A DNA stretch of 64,000 nt from Nannocystis sp. (GTDB lineage: Bacteria; Myxococcota_A; Polyangia; Nannocystales; Nannocystaceae): NCBI RefSeq assembly GCF_016714285.1, contig NZ_JADJNN010000005.1, forward strand, positions 124,001-188,000, read 5' to 3'. The notes beneath the pieces were generated by a model. That model saw only the letters and a program-made list of their open reading frames with translations, made no database searches and had not been told where the DNA came from. Made by a program: the position numbers and the translations under genes. Shown here piece by piece: positions 45,836 to 53,990 of the stretch (the stretch's first letter is position 1; the number at the start of each line of letters is the position of its first letter).

Positions 45836-47674
45836 TCAAGCGACAGGTGTCGCGGCTGGCTCCGGGGGTCGGCCCGCCGACGCGCCCTCGCCTCCCTGCC
45901 CGGGTCGGTCGTCGATCGCCTCGCGGACCTGCAGCCGCATCCCGGGGCGCAGCGCCGCCAGATCGAGGGGTACACGCGTGTGCAGCAGCCGCCCGGGTCG
46001 GCCGACCTCGGGCCCGCGCAGCTGCAGGTCGATCGCCGGGCTCCGCCCGACCGCCCGCACCAGGTGCAGCGTCGCCAGGCCGTCGGTCTCGACCAGGTCG
46101 TTGTGGCCGAGCAGCGTGCGGCTCGTGAGCTCGAGCTCCGTCGCCGAGAGCTCCGCGAAGCGCAGCTCCTCGAGCACCCCCTCGATCGCCTTGCCGATGA
46201 GTCGATGCGGGTGCGCGTGGATCGGCGTCGCCGAGCCGGGCTCGCGGCAGATCGCCACCAGCGCCCAGCCGCTGCGGCCCTGCCAGTAGGTCACCCAGCG
46301 GCAGCCCTCACCGTGCGGCAGCGGGCTCTCGCGCACCGGGATGAGCTCGCCGATCGAGGGATGCAGCTGCTCGAGCAGCTTGCGCAGCAGCGGGTCGGCG
46401 AGGGTCCCATCGCGCTCACTCGCGTCGAGCAGGCGCGTCGCCTCGCCGAGCGAGAGCGGCGCGCCGAGCTCGAAGCGACGTCGCAGCGCGCGCAGCTCGG
46501 CTTCTCCGACCGCGCTCGCGCGATAGGCCATGTAGCTGCCTCCGCACGCCGTCACCGCGACGAGGGCCGCGACCGCGGCGTGGTCGCGGCTCACCGCGAC
46601 GATCATCGCCAGCGACAGCGCCGCCATCCACCCCGACGCAGCCCCGGCGACCACCACCGCGCGACCGCCGGTCGCCGCCAAACTCCGCAGACCGAGGTGC
46701 AGCCCGATCCCCGCCGCCACCGTCGCCATCAGGGCGTCGACCAGCGCGTGGTCGACCGCGATCACGGCGGACCACGCCGCGGCGCCAGCGAACAACCGAT
46801 CGCCCGCGGCGCGCAGCAGCGCGAGGCCGATATAACCGAGCAGGAAGCCCGGCAGGTGCGCGCGCAGGCCCGGTCCGCTCGCAACACCGATGGTCGCGTT
46901 CGCGGGGGCGCGTCGCAGCAGCGCCAGCGCCAACAGCATCGGCGCCAACAGCAGGACCCGGGCCGACTTGGCGGCCGCCGCCATGACACCGCCGACATCA
47001 CCCATCTGGCTGCCGACGGCGACGGCGCTCGAGAGGTCGTTGACGGCGAGCCCGCTCCACAGGCCCGCCATCGCCGGGCTGAGCCCGACGTACACAGCCA
47101 GCGGGCGAAACAGCAGCAGGGCGACGACGCTGAACAGGAACACCGCGCCGATCGCCACGCCCTGCTCCTCGCGCCGAGCCCCGACGACCGGGGCGACGGC
47201 GTTGATCGCCGACGCCCCGCAGATCATCGTGCCGCTCGCCACCAGGTCGGCCATCGGCCGACGGATCGCCAGCCCGGTCGCCAGCGCGTGGGTCACGAAG
47301 AATGTGCTCGGCAAGGTAGCCGCGGCCACCCCCGCGATCAGCAGCAGGTCGCTCGCGCCGAAGAACCCCGTCTGAACCTTGAACCCCATCAGCACGATGC
47401 CCAGACGCAGCACCCACTTGCCGGTGAAGCGCAGCCCCGCCGCGTGACGGTCGGGCTCGCGCTCGCCGCTCGGCAGCTCGAGCCCGACCATCCGCCGCGC
47501 CGGGCTGTTGAGCAGCGCCGCGCCCAGGACCAGCGCGACCAGCACCTCCGACACGAACGGCGACGACGGCGACACCTGCACCGCCAGCATCGCCGCGGCT
47601 CCGACCGCCGTCGCCAGGCCCAGCCCCGGGAGGTCCAGTCGGGTGGGCACCCATTGCGGCCGTCGCTTCGCCAT
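45836..47674 (-). CDS. YeiH-type exporter fused to cysteine-dioxygenase-like cupin
   Basis: A 612-residue protein of two parts. Residues 10-390 form a polytopic membrane region matching the YeiH/UPF0324 family (putative sulfate or sulfite exporter): G-L-R-F-T-G-K-W-V-L-R-L-G-I-V-L-M-G-F, and S-G-T-M-I-C-G-A-S-A-I-N. Residues about 430-570 form a soluble cupin: W-V-T-Y-W-Q, then S-A-T-P-I-H486-A-H488-P-H490-R and V-L-E-E-L-R-F, and later L-H-L. This resembles cysteine dioxygenase (H-x-H iron ligands, V-L-E-G-x-L-x-E); the Cys of the thioether cofactor is absent. Cysteine dioxygenase yields products leading to sulfite, so joining it to a sulfur exporter makes sense (inference). Start: ATG at 47674; upstream codons are Arg-rich and spurious. 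Confidence 0.8.
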   Translation of the reverse strand: MAKRRPQWVPTRLDLPGLGLATAVGAAAMLAVQVSPSSPFVSEVLVALVLGAALLNSPARRMVGLELPSGEREPDRHAAGLRFTGKWVLRLGIVLMGFKVQTGFFGASDLLLIAGVAAATLPSTFFVTHALATGLAIRRPMADLVASGTMICGASAINAVAPVVGARREEQGVAIGAVFLFSVVALLLFRPLAVYVGLSPAMAGLWSGLAVNDLSSAVAVGSQMGDVGGVMAAAAKSARVLLLAPMLLALALLRRAPANATIGVASGPGLRAHLPGFLLGYIGLALLRAAGDRLFAGAAAWSAVIAVDHALVDALMATVAAGIGLHLGLRSLAATGGRAVVVAGAASGWMAALSLAMIVAVSRDHAAVAALVAVTACGGSYMAYRASAVGEAELRALRRRFELGAPLSLGEATRLLDASERDGTLADPLLRKLLEQLHPSIGELIPVRESPLPHGEGCRWVTYWQGRSGWALVAICREPGSATPIHAHPHRLIGKAIEGVLEELRFAELSATELELTSRTLLGHNDLVETDGLATLHLVRAVGRSPAIDLQLRGPEVGRPGRLLHTRVPLDLAALRPGMRLQVREAIDDRPGQGGEGASAGRPPEPAATPVA

Positions 47675-47790
47675 CGCCTGCGTGCACGGTACTGCGGCGC
47701 GCCTCCGCTGGCGAGCGCCCCGGGGCCCGCACCGACGTGGCTTCCGCCAGCTCCCGCGTCCAGGCATCATCGTGCACGAGCAACAGCCCC

Positions 47791-48660
47791 GTGAACGACG
47801 CCGTGACGACCCGCGTGAGCGAAGCACTGTGCGCCCTGCGTCCCCCCGCGGGCGCGGACGAGGCCGCCTACCCGCCGGCGTTCCGCGCGATCGCCGATCT
47901 GCTGCTCCAGCGCACGACGCTGTACGTCGCCGGTCAACCGCACCGGCTGACGGAGATCGAGCTCTACTGGGACGGCCCCGGCCACCGAGATCCCTTCACC
48001 CACGGAGACCCGCAGCAGCGGCGCGCCGGCGTGTGGTACTTCCACCGCGAGCGCGGCGGGGCCTACAAAGGTGGCACCTTCAAGGGTATCGACATTGCCG
48101 TCGGCGACGACGACACCGCGGCCGGCGTGCTGATCCGCGGGGCAATGGCCGCCGACGGGACCGTGCTCGACGGCTCCTGCGTGTTCGTCGACCATGTGCT
48201 CGCCCGCACCGGCGCGAGCTCGGTGGCCGCGCTCGCCGCGAGCTTCGACCACGCGATCGACCCGCCGCCGACCGGCACCTCGCCGCTCCACCTAGGCCTC
48301 GATGATGCGGCCTTCGACCGCGAGCCCCCGCGGATCTTCGCCTCGGCCCGCGTCGGCCTCACCCTCAAGAAGGGCGCCACCCGCGAGCGCCAGCGCTTCA
48401 TCGCCAGGCCCTACCGATTCCTCAGCGAGCCGCGGACGACCCGGAAGGGCAAGATCTATGTGGTCCTCGCGCTGCACCGCGAGGGGCTCGCGGAGGCCGA
48501 GATCGCCGCGCTCACCGGGGTGCCGCGGGCCCACGTCGACCGCTACATCGACGCCTACCGCGGCGGCGCCGGGCGGTCACCCGAGAGCATCCCGGGCGAG
48601 CCGAACCCGACCGAGCTGTGCGCACTGCTCGGCGCCTGCACCAAGCTCTGGCCGTGGTGA
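47791..48660 (+). CDS. Conserved protein with G-P-G-H-x-D-P-F-T-H motif
   Basis: A 289-residue cytoplasmic protein. The core has Y-W-D-G-P-G-H-R-D-P-F-T-H-G-D-P-Q-Q, then G-V-W-Y-F-H-R, G-G-T-F-K-G-I-D-I and G-V-L-I-R-G, a pattern found in bacterial and fungal proteins whose fold may resemble DNA-3-methyladenine glycosylase (recollection; the AAG active-site residues are not certain). The last 100 residues look like a separate helical domain: a short helix-turn-helix-like unit, E-G-L-A-E-A-E-I-A-A-L-T-G-V-P-R. GTG at 47791 is preferred; later GTGs at 47803 and 47815 are possible. Confidence 0.55.
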   Translation: MNDAVTTRVSEALCALRPPAGADEAAYPPAFRAIADLLLQRTTLYVAGQPHRLTEIELYWDGPGHRDPFTHGDPQQRRAGVWYFHRERGGAYKGGTFKGIDIAVGDDDTAAGVLIRGAMAADGTVLDGSCVFVDHVLARTGASSVAALAASFDHAIDPPPTGTSPLHLGLDDAAFDREPPRIFASARVGLTLKKGATRERQRFIARPYRFLSEPRTTRKGKIYVVLALHREGLAEAEIAALTGVPRAHVDRYIDAYRGGAGRSPESIPGEPNPTELCALLGACTKLWPW

Positions 48661-48677
48661 GCCTCCCCCGCGCGCCA

Positions 48678-49958
48678 TCAACAATCGTTGGGCGAGCAGA
48701 TCACCCAACCCGCGATCTCCACGTGCTGGCCGAAATCGTTCCAGTTGCCCTCGAAGCCGCAGCCATCGAGCCGACGCTCGATGCGGTCGCCCGGGTTGCT
48801 GTCGCCGCTCGGCTCGAAGCTCACCATGCAGCCGACGTCGCCGTTCACATCGGCCGTCATCCAGAATGGGCAGGGCTGGTTGCGGCAGACCGCGCTCCAG
48901 TTCTTGAGGCCCATCGCCTTGGGAAAATTGGGGAGCACATTGAGGAGATTGGCCGCCTCGTTGCTATTCCAGAGATAGAGCCGCTCCGCGTGCGCGGGCG
49001 TGCGGGTGACCACGATCTCCCAGCCGAGCGCGGCGCACATCGCCACATAAGGCGGCTGGGTCTTGCCCAGCGAGACGTCGTCGATTCGCAGCAGCGTATA
49101 GGCGCACTCGTCCGCGACCACCTCGCAGTGGACCTCGAGCGCCGCGAGCGCGCCGGCCCCGTCGGGGTCGAGCATGAACGGCCCGGAGACCATCTCCGGC
49201 GCGTGGACCTGCAGCTCGCTGCAGGTGCTCGGCAGGCGACAGGCGGTCCCGAAGCAGAAGCTCCCGCCATCGCATCCGGCGTCGTCCATGCAGCACGCGC
49301 CGCATGAGCCGCCGCAGTCGATGCCGGTCTCGTCGCGGTCCTGGACCCCGTTGCCGCAGCTGTTGACGCGACAGGTCGCCGAGCAGCCGTCGTGCGGATC
49401 GAGGTTGGCGTCGTCGCACTCCTCGACCTTGTACTGCAGCACCCCGTCCCCGCAGCGCGCGACGACACAATCGCCGCACGCATCCAGCGGGTCGAGATTG
49501 CCGTCGTCGCACTGCTCGCCCGGGGAGACGATGCCGTCGCCGCAGCTCGGGGCGGTGCACAGGTGCGTGCAGGTATCGTCGTCGCTCAGGTTGGCGTCGT
49601 CACAGGCCTCGCCGGTCGAGAGCAGCCCGTCGCCGCACTGCGGGAGCTTGCAGCCGGGCGCGCAGCTGTCGTTTGCGACCTCGTTCCCGTCGTCGCACTG
49701 CTCGTCGGCGTCGACGATGCCATCACCACACACGGCCTCATGCCCGGTCGACTCGCCGGTGGGCGCGGACGACGACGTGACCCCAACGCTCGAGCTCGAC
49801 TCGGTCTCGCCAGCGGCGGTCTGCGTCATCCCACCGAGCATCGAGTCCTGGAAGCACCCCGGGAGCAGGACCAAGACCAGGACCAAGACCAGGACCTGCA
49901 CCAGCAGGCTCGCGGCACCACGTTCGACCACCACGGCCGATGATGCCCGGGCTGGCAC
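48678..49958 (-). CDS. DUF4215 Cys-rich lipoprotein with fibrinogen-like C-terminus
   Basis: A 426-residue lipoprotein. The signal is unusual: V-Q-V-L-V-L-V-L-V-L-V-L-L-P-G-C, coded by a 12-bp repeat. A Ser/Thr linker leads to five DUF4215-like repeats (C-G-D-G-I-V-D-A-D-E-Q-C-D-D-G-N and successors, to about residue 210), common in Myxococcota surface proteins. Residues 215-245 hold a further Cys cluster. The C-terminal 180 residues contain S-G-P-F-M-L-D-P-D-G, as in fibrinogen-like domains, then V-A-M-C-A-A-L-G-W and P-C-P-F-W-M-T. Probably an adhesive or ligand-binding surface protein. The start is GTG at 49958, with other GTGs close downstream. Confidence 0.8.
   Translation of the reverse strand: MPARASSAVVVERGAASLLVQVLVLVLVLVLLPGCFQDSMLGGMTQTAAGETESSSSVGVTSSSAPTGESTGHEAVCGDGIVDADEQCDDGNEVANDSCAPGCKLPQCGDGLLSTGEACDDANLSDDDTCTHLCTAPSCGDGIVSPGEQCDDGNLDPLDACGDCVVARCGDGVLQYKVEECDDANLDPHDGCSATCRVNSCGNGVQDRDETGIDCGGSCGACCMDDAGCDGGSFCFGTACRLPSTCSELQVHAPEMVSGPFMLDPDGAGALAALEVHCEVVADECAYTLLRIDDVSLGKTQPPYVAMCAALGWEIVVTRTPAHAERLYLWNSNEAANLLNVLPNFPKAMGLKNWSAVCRNQPCPFWMTADVNGDVGCMVSFEPSGDSNPGDRIERRLDGCGFEGNWNDFGQHVEIAGWVICSPNDC
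49866..49896 (-). repeat. 12-bp repeat in a signal-peptide core
   Basis: CAGGACCAAGAC occurs twice and a third half copy follows (+ strand). It codes for the V-L-V-L run that forms the hydrophobic core of the 48678 lipoprotein signal. Slippage by one unit would change the core by four residues without breaking the frame. Confidence 0.7.
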
Positions 49959-50026
49959 TTGCGATCAAGGTGGATGCCCACGCCCGGATCTGCGCCGACC
50001 CACCGCGCTCGCGGTGCCGCAGACCG

Positions 50027-51439
50027 TCACGCGAGCACCCAGGCACGAAACGACCGGCCCTTGATCTTGCGGGTCCTCAGGCCCTGCAGCGCGAACGCAG
50101 CGTGCTCGCGCCGGATCGCCACATAGCAGCGGCGCGCGTGGATGTCGATCTTGCCGACCTGCGCGCCCGCCAGGCCGATGTCCCCGGTGAGGGCCCCGAG
50201 CAGATCGCCCGCGCGCAGCTTGTCCTGACGGCCGCCTTCCAGGATCAACGTCGTCATCGGCGGCGGCGGCGGTCTGCGCTCGTCGGCGGCGGGTGCTGAC
50301 GCCCAGCGCAGCGGCCCGCCCTGCGCGCGCTCGATCGCCAGGGCCCGCCCTCGCTCGGACGGCGAGCAAAGCGCCAGCGCGAGCCCCTTGTGCCCCGCGC
50401 GCCCGGTGCGGCCGATTCGGTGGAGATGCACATCCGGGTCGGTGGGCAGCTCCCACGAGATCACCGCCGCCAGCCGCGCGATGTCGAGGCCGCGGGCCGC
50501 GACGTCCGTGGCCACCAGCACGGCGCAGCTCCGGTTGGTGAAACGAAGCAGCACCTCGTCGCGCTCGCGCTGCTCCAGCTCGCCGTGCAGCGCCAGCACC
50601 GAGAATCCGCGCTGCCCGAGCTGGGCGCTGACATCCCGGACGTCATTGCGCGTATGACAAAAGACCAGCGCCGATTCGGGCCGGTGCTGCAGCAGCAACG
50701 CCGCGAGCGCGTCGAGCTTGCCCGCGGGCTCGACCGCGACGAAGATCTGCTCAATGTCCGCGTCGTCGCCGACGAGGTCGACCGTCACGCTGACGGGGTT
50801 ATGCTGCAATCGCCGGCTCAACCCGCGGATCTCGTCGGGGTAGGTCGCCGAGAACAGCAGCGTCTGGCGCGAGCGCGGCGACTGTTCGACGACCGAGGTG
50901 ATCGCCTCGAGAAAGCCCATATCGAGCATACGATCGGCCTCGTCGAGGACCAGGACCCGCAGCCCGCCGAGCTCGACCGTCTCGCGCCGCAGGTGATCGA
51001 GGATCCGCCCCGGGGTGCCGACGACGACGTGCGGGCAGGCCCGCAGCGCCGGCGTCTGCGTCCGCACGGGCACCCCGCCACACAGGGTCACGACGCGCAG
51101 GTTCGGGACAAAACGGGCCAGCCGACGGATCTCGCCGCTGACCTGATCGGCGAGCTCGCGGGTGGGGCACAGCACGAGCGCCTGCACGCAGGCGACCTCG
51201 ACATCGACGCGGGTCAGCAGGGCCAGGCCAAACGCGACCGTCTTGCCGCTGCCCGTGCGCGCCTGGGCGATCACATCCTGGCCCGCCAGCATGCTCGGCA
51301 AGGCGTGCTCCTGGACCGGCGTCATCCGCGAGAAGCCCAACACGGCGATCGCCCGGGCCAGCGGCTCCGCGAGCGCGAGCGCGGCGAAGCCCGGCGGCAT
51401 CGTCGACGGCTCAGAAATGGTGGAAGTCGATTCAGTCAT
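50027..51439 (-). CDS. dbpA: DbpA-type DEAD-box RNA helicase
   Basis: A 470-residue DEAD-box helicase with A-R-T-G-S-G-K-T, P-T-R-E-L, D-E-A-D, S-A-T and H-R-I-G-R-T-G-R-A-G-H. The C-terminal 70 residues (M-T-T-L-I-L-E-G-G-R-Q-D-K-L-R-A-G-D-L-L) are the DbpA RNA-binding domain, which targets hairpin 92 of 23S rRNA during large-subunit assembly. The ATG at 51439 gives the normal length; the longer open frame upstream is spurious. It is divergent from the JmjC-like gene (105 bp). The first helicase in this window (10621) lacks this domain. Confidence 0.9.
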   Translation of the reverse strand: MTESTSTISEPSTMPPGFAALALAEPLARAIAVLGFSRMTPVQEHALPSMLAGQDVIAQARTGSGKTVAFGLALLTRVDVEVACVQALVLCPTRELADQVSGEIRRLARFVPNLRVVTLCGGVPVRTQTPALRACPHVVVGTPGRILDHLRRETVELGGLRVLVLDEADRMLDMGFLEAITSVVEQSPRSRQTLLFSATYPDEIRGLSRRLQHNPVSVTVDLVGDDADIEQIFVAVEPAGKLDALAALLLQHRPESALVFCHTRNDVRDVSAQLGQRGFSVLALHGELEQRERDEVLLRFTNRSCAVLVATDVAARGLDIARLAAVISWELPTDPDVHLHRIGRTGRAGHKGLALALCSPSERGRALAIERAQGGPLRWASAPAADERRPPPPPMTTLILEGGRQDKLRAGDLLGALTGDIGLAGAQVGKIDIHARRCYVAIRREHAAFALQGLRTRKIKGRSFRAWVLA

Positions 51440-51544
51440 GAACGCCAGAGACACAGCGCAAAACGTGAGCCATCTCGCGCACCCTAACTCAGCGCGCACG
51501 GCGTCGCAAGCCTGGTCATACGCGCCGCGGGCGCGGGTCCAGGA

Positions 51545-52519
51545 ATGGCTGTGATAGAAGGCCCACGACCCATGCAGCCAGGCCTCGCCGCACTCCTCCA
51601 CCCGCGCACCAGCCCCGAGCTCCTGGCCAGCTGGGCAGCCGATGAACCCTTCGTGGTGCATGGACGCAGGGATTCGGTCGCGGCGCTCACCCGCCTGCCG
51701 CTGCTCCGGTCCCTCGATACAATGCTCAATGCCTGGCCGGACCAGGTGCAGGCGCACTTGCCCGACGTCGCGGACGAGGCGAGCTCGATCGACGCATCGC
51801 CGCGAGACGCGCGCAAGCTGTTCGCCAGCGGCATGAGCCTGCTCTTCAACGACGTCCATGCAATCTCGACGACCCTGACGCTCTGGCTCACAGCGATCTG
51901 TCGCGACCTCGGACTGTCGGCGCTGACCCAGAGCCGCTGTCTGGTTTATGCGACCCCACGAGACAAGGGCACGGCGCCGCACTTTGACCAGAACATCAAC
52001 CTCGTGCTGCAGCTGCGCGGGACCAAGAAATGGTGGCTCGCGCCCAACGAGCACGTGGAGCGGCCCCTGACCCGGCACACCATGGGCCTGCCCGTCGACC
52101 CCGAGCTGCAGACCTACGCGCGCACGCCCATGCCGCGGCGCATGCCCGCGGACAGCCGCCTCATCGTGCTCAAGCCCGGCTCGCTCCTGTTCGTCCCGCG
52201 CGGCACATGGCACGCCACCGCCGCGACCCAGGACGCGCTCTCCCTGAACTTCACATACACCGCGCCCACCTGGATCGATCTATTCATGGCCGCGCTGCGC
52301 AGTCGGCTGGCGCTCTCCCGCGAATGGCGAGAGACCGCAACCCCGGCCTCCGCGCCGGCCCTCGACGCGCTCCTGCGCGAACTCGGCGAGGATGCGCCGC
52401 ACTGGCGAGCATCCGACATCCTGGCCGCCACCGAGGGCCAAAGCGAGGACGATGAGCTCGATCCTCCCGGGTCAGCAATTCCTGCGCCGCCCTTGACCTC
52501 CGTGACGCCCGACGATTAG
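51545..52519 (+). CDS. JmjC/cupin-like 2-oxoglutarate oxygenase (ribosomal-oxygenase type)
   Basis: A 324-residue protein with a JmjC-like cupin core: P-H146-F-D148-Q-N as the first two iron ligands and R-G-T-W-H223-A-T as the third. The surrounding residues (K-W-W-L-A-P at about 165, P-G-S-L-L-F-V-P before the last His) match the RoxA/YcfD and cupin_8 group, which hydroxylate ribosomal proteins or peptides with 2-oxoglutarate and Fe(II). ATG at 51572 (after GAAGG) is an alternative start. The gene ends 9 bp before the multicopper oxidase gene, suggesting one transcript. The substrate is unknown. Confidence 0.8.
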   Translation: MAVIEGPRPMQPGLAALLHPRTSPELLASWAADEPFVVHGRRDSVAALTRLPLLRSLDTMLNAWPDQVQAHLPDVADEASSIDASPRDARKLFASGMSLLFNDVHAISTTLTLWLTAICRDLGLSALTQSRCLVYATPRDKGTAPHFDQNINLVLQLRGTKKWWLAPNEHVERPLTRHTMGLPVDPELQTYARTPMPRRMPADSRLIVLKPGSLLFVPRGTWHATAATQDALSLNFTYTAPTWIDLFMAALRSRLALSREWRETATPASAPALDALLRELGEDAPHWRASDILAATEGQSEDDELDPPGSAIPAPPLTSVTPDD

Positions 52520-52528
52520 CATGCCCCG

Positions 52529-53965
52529 ATGTTGCGAACAGCCGGCGGCGGCGCGATGCTGGCAGCCGGGCTCGTCGGCCTCACGGCGTGCGTGGATTCA
52601 CCGGAGCTGCCCAACCGCGCACCGCCAGGCTGGGCGGACGAGCTCGCGCTCAGACGGCCGCTCGACCGCAACCCGGACCCCCATATCCTCGAGATCGATC
52701 TGCGAGCGACGCCCGCCACGCTCGCGCTCTGGGACCTGACGCCCGCGACCCCGGTGTATACCTTCGACGGCGGCATCCCGGGCCCGCTGCTCGAGCTCGC
52801 GGTCGGCGACCGGCTCATCGTGCACTTCACGAATGACCTGCCGGAGCCGACCACGATCCACTGGCACGGCCTGCGCATCCCCGCCGATATGGACGGCGTG
52901 CCCGATCACTCGCAGCCGGCGGTGCTCCCCGGCGAGCGCTTCGACTACGATTTCGTCGTCCCCGACGCCGGCCTGTTCTGGTATCATCCGCACGTCAATT
53001 CGTCGGCCCAGGTCGCATCAGGCCTTTACGGGCCAATGTTGGTCCGGCCTGTCGACGCCAGCGAGGACCTCGCACCCGACGACGAGGTGGTGCTCGTGCT
53101 CTCGGATATCGCCATCGACGACGACGGCGCCCTGGTCGATCCGCAGTCGGGCGGCGACCTCGGCACCCTCTTCGGACGCGAGGGCAATGTGGTGCTCGTG
53201 AACGGACGGTGGCTACCGACAATGTCGGTGCGCAGCGGGGTCACCCTGCGCTGGCGCGTCGTCAACGCGGCCCGCACCCGCTACTTCCAGCTCGCGCTCC
53301 CGGGCACCAAGTTCACCCGGATCGGCAACGACGGCGGCCTGCTCGCCAGCCCGGTCGAGGAGGACCTGCTCCTCCTCACCCCGGGCCAGCGCGCCGATGT
53401 CCTCGTGACCCCCGACGCCGCGGCAGGCTCCCTGCAGTTCCTGACCTGGGTCCCCTACGATCGCGGCTTTGGCAGCACCGAGTTTCGCCAGGAGGAGCTC
53501 GTGATGCGCCTGGACTTCTCGACCGATGCACCGGGTCAGCCGTCGACACCGAGCTTCGCGCGCGCGCTCTCGCCGATCTCTATCACCGACGCGACCGCGG
53601 TCAGCCTGCGCCTGACCCAGATGAAGGACCCCGACGGGCACGTGGTCCTCGGGGTCAACAACGTCCCGTTCTCGGAGCTGGCGCCCCTCCCGGCGCAGAT
53701 CGGTGAGACGCAGGTATGGACGATCGAGAACGAGATGGACTGGGCCCACCCATTCCACCTCCACGGATTCTTCTTCCAGGTCCTGAACGACGACGGTACA
53801 CCCGAGCAACCGCTCGCCTGGCACGACACCGTCGACATCCCCGTCCACGGCAGCCGCAAGATCGCCGTGCGCTTCGACGAGCGTCCGGGCATGTGGATGT
53901 TCCACTGCCATATCCTCGATCACGCCGACGCTGGCATGATGGGGATGATCGACCTGGTGCCCTGA
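52529..53965 (+). CDS. Multicopper oxidase lipoprotein
   Basis: A 478-residue lipoprotein (lipobox G-L-T-A-C at about 21) of the three-domain multicopper oxidase class. Copper ligands are all present: H111-W-H113-G, H153-P-H155, H407-P-F-H-L-H-G, and H459-C460-H-I-L-D-H465 followed by M470 as the axial ligand of the T1 copper. The L-I-V-H-F-T-N-D-L-P segment and G-R-W-L-P-T are normal for CueO/laccase relatives. It oxidises copper, manganese or phenols outside the cytoplasm; the substrate cannot be told. The gene follows the JmjC-like oxygenase with 9 bp between. Confidence 0.95.
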   Translation: MLRTAGGGAMLAAGLVGLTACVDSPELPNRAPPGWADELALRRPLDRNPDPHILEIDLRATPATLALWDLTPATPVYTFDGGIPGPLLELAVGDRLIVHFTNDLPEPTTIHWHGLRIPADMDGVPDHSQPAVLPGERFDYDFVVPDAGLFWYHPHVNSSAQVASGLYGPMLVRPVDASEDLAPDDEVVLVLSDIAIDDDGALVDPQSGGDLGTLFGREGNVVLVNGRWLPTMSVRSGVTLRWRVVNAARTRYFQLALPGTKFTRIGNDGGLLASPVEEDLLLLTPGQRADVLVTPDAAAGSLQFLTWVPYDRGFGSTEFRQEELVMRLDFSTDAPGQPSTPSFARALSPISITDATAVSLRLTQMKDPDGHVVLGVNNVPFSELAPLPAQIGETQVWTIENEMDWAHPFHLHGFFFQVLNDDGTPEQPLAWHDTVDIPVHGSRKIAVRFDERPGMWMFHCHILDHADAGMMGMIDLVP

Positions 53966-53990
53966 AGACATCCAGGTCGACATCCACCCA

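Noticed and set aside
46890..47375. 161-codon frame opposite the exporter fusion
   Set aside because: Antisense to transmembrane helices, giving the false hydrophobic look of complementary codons.
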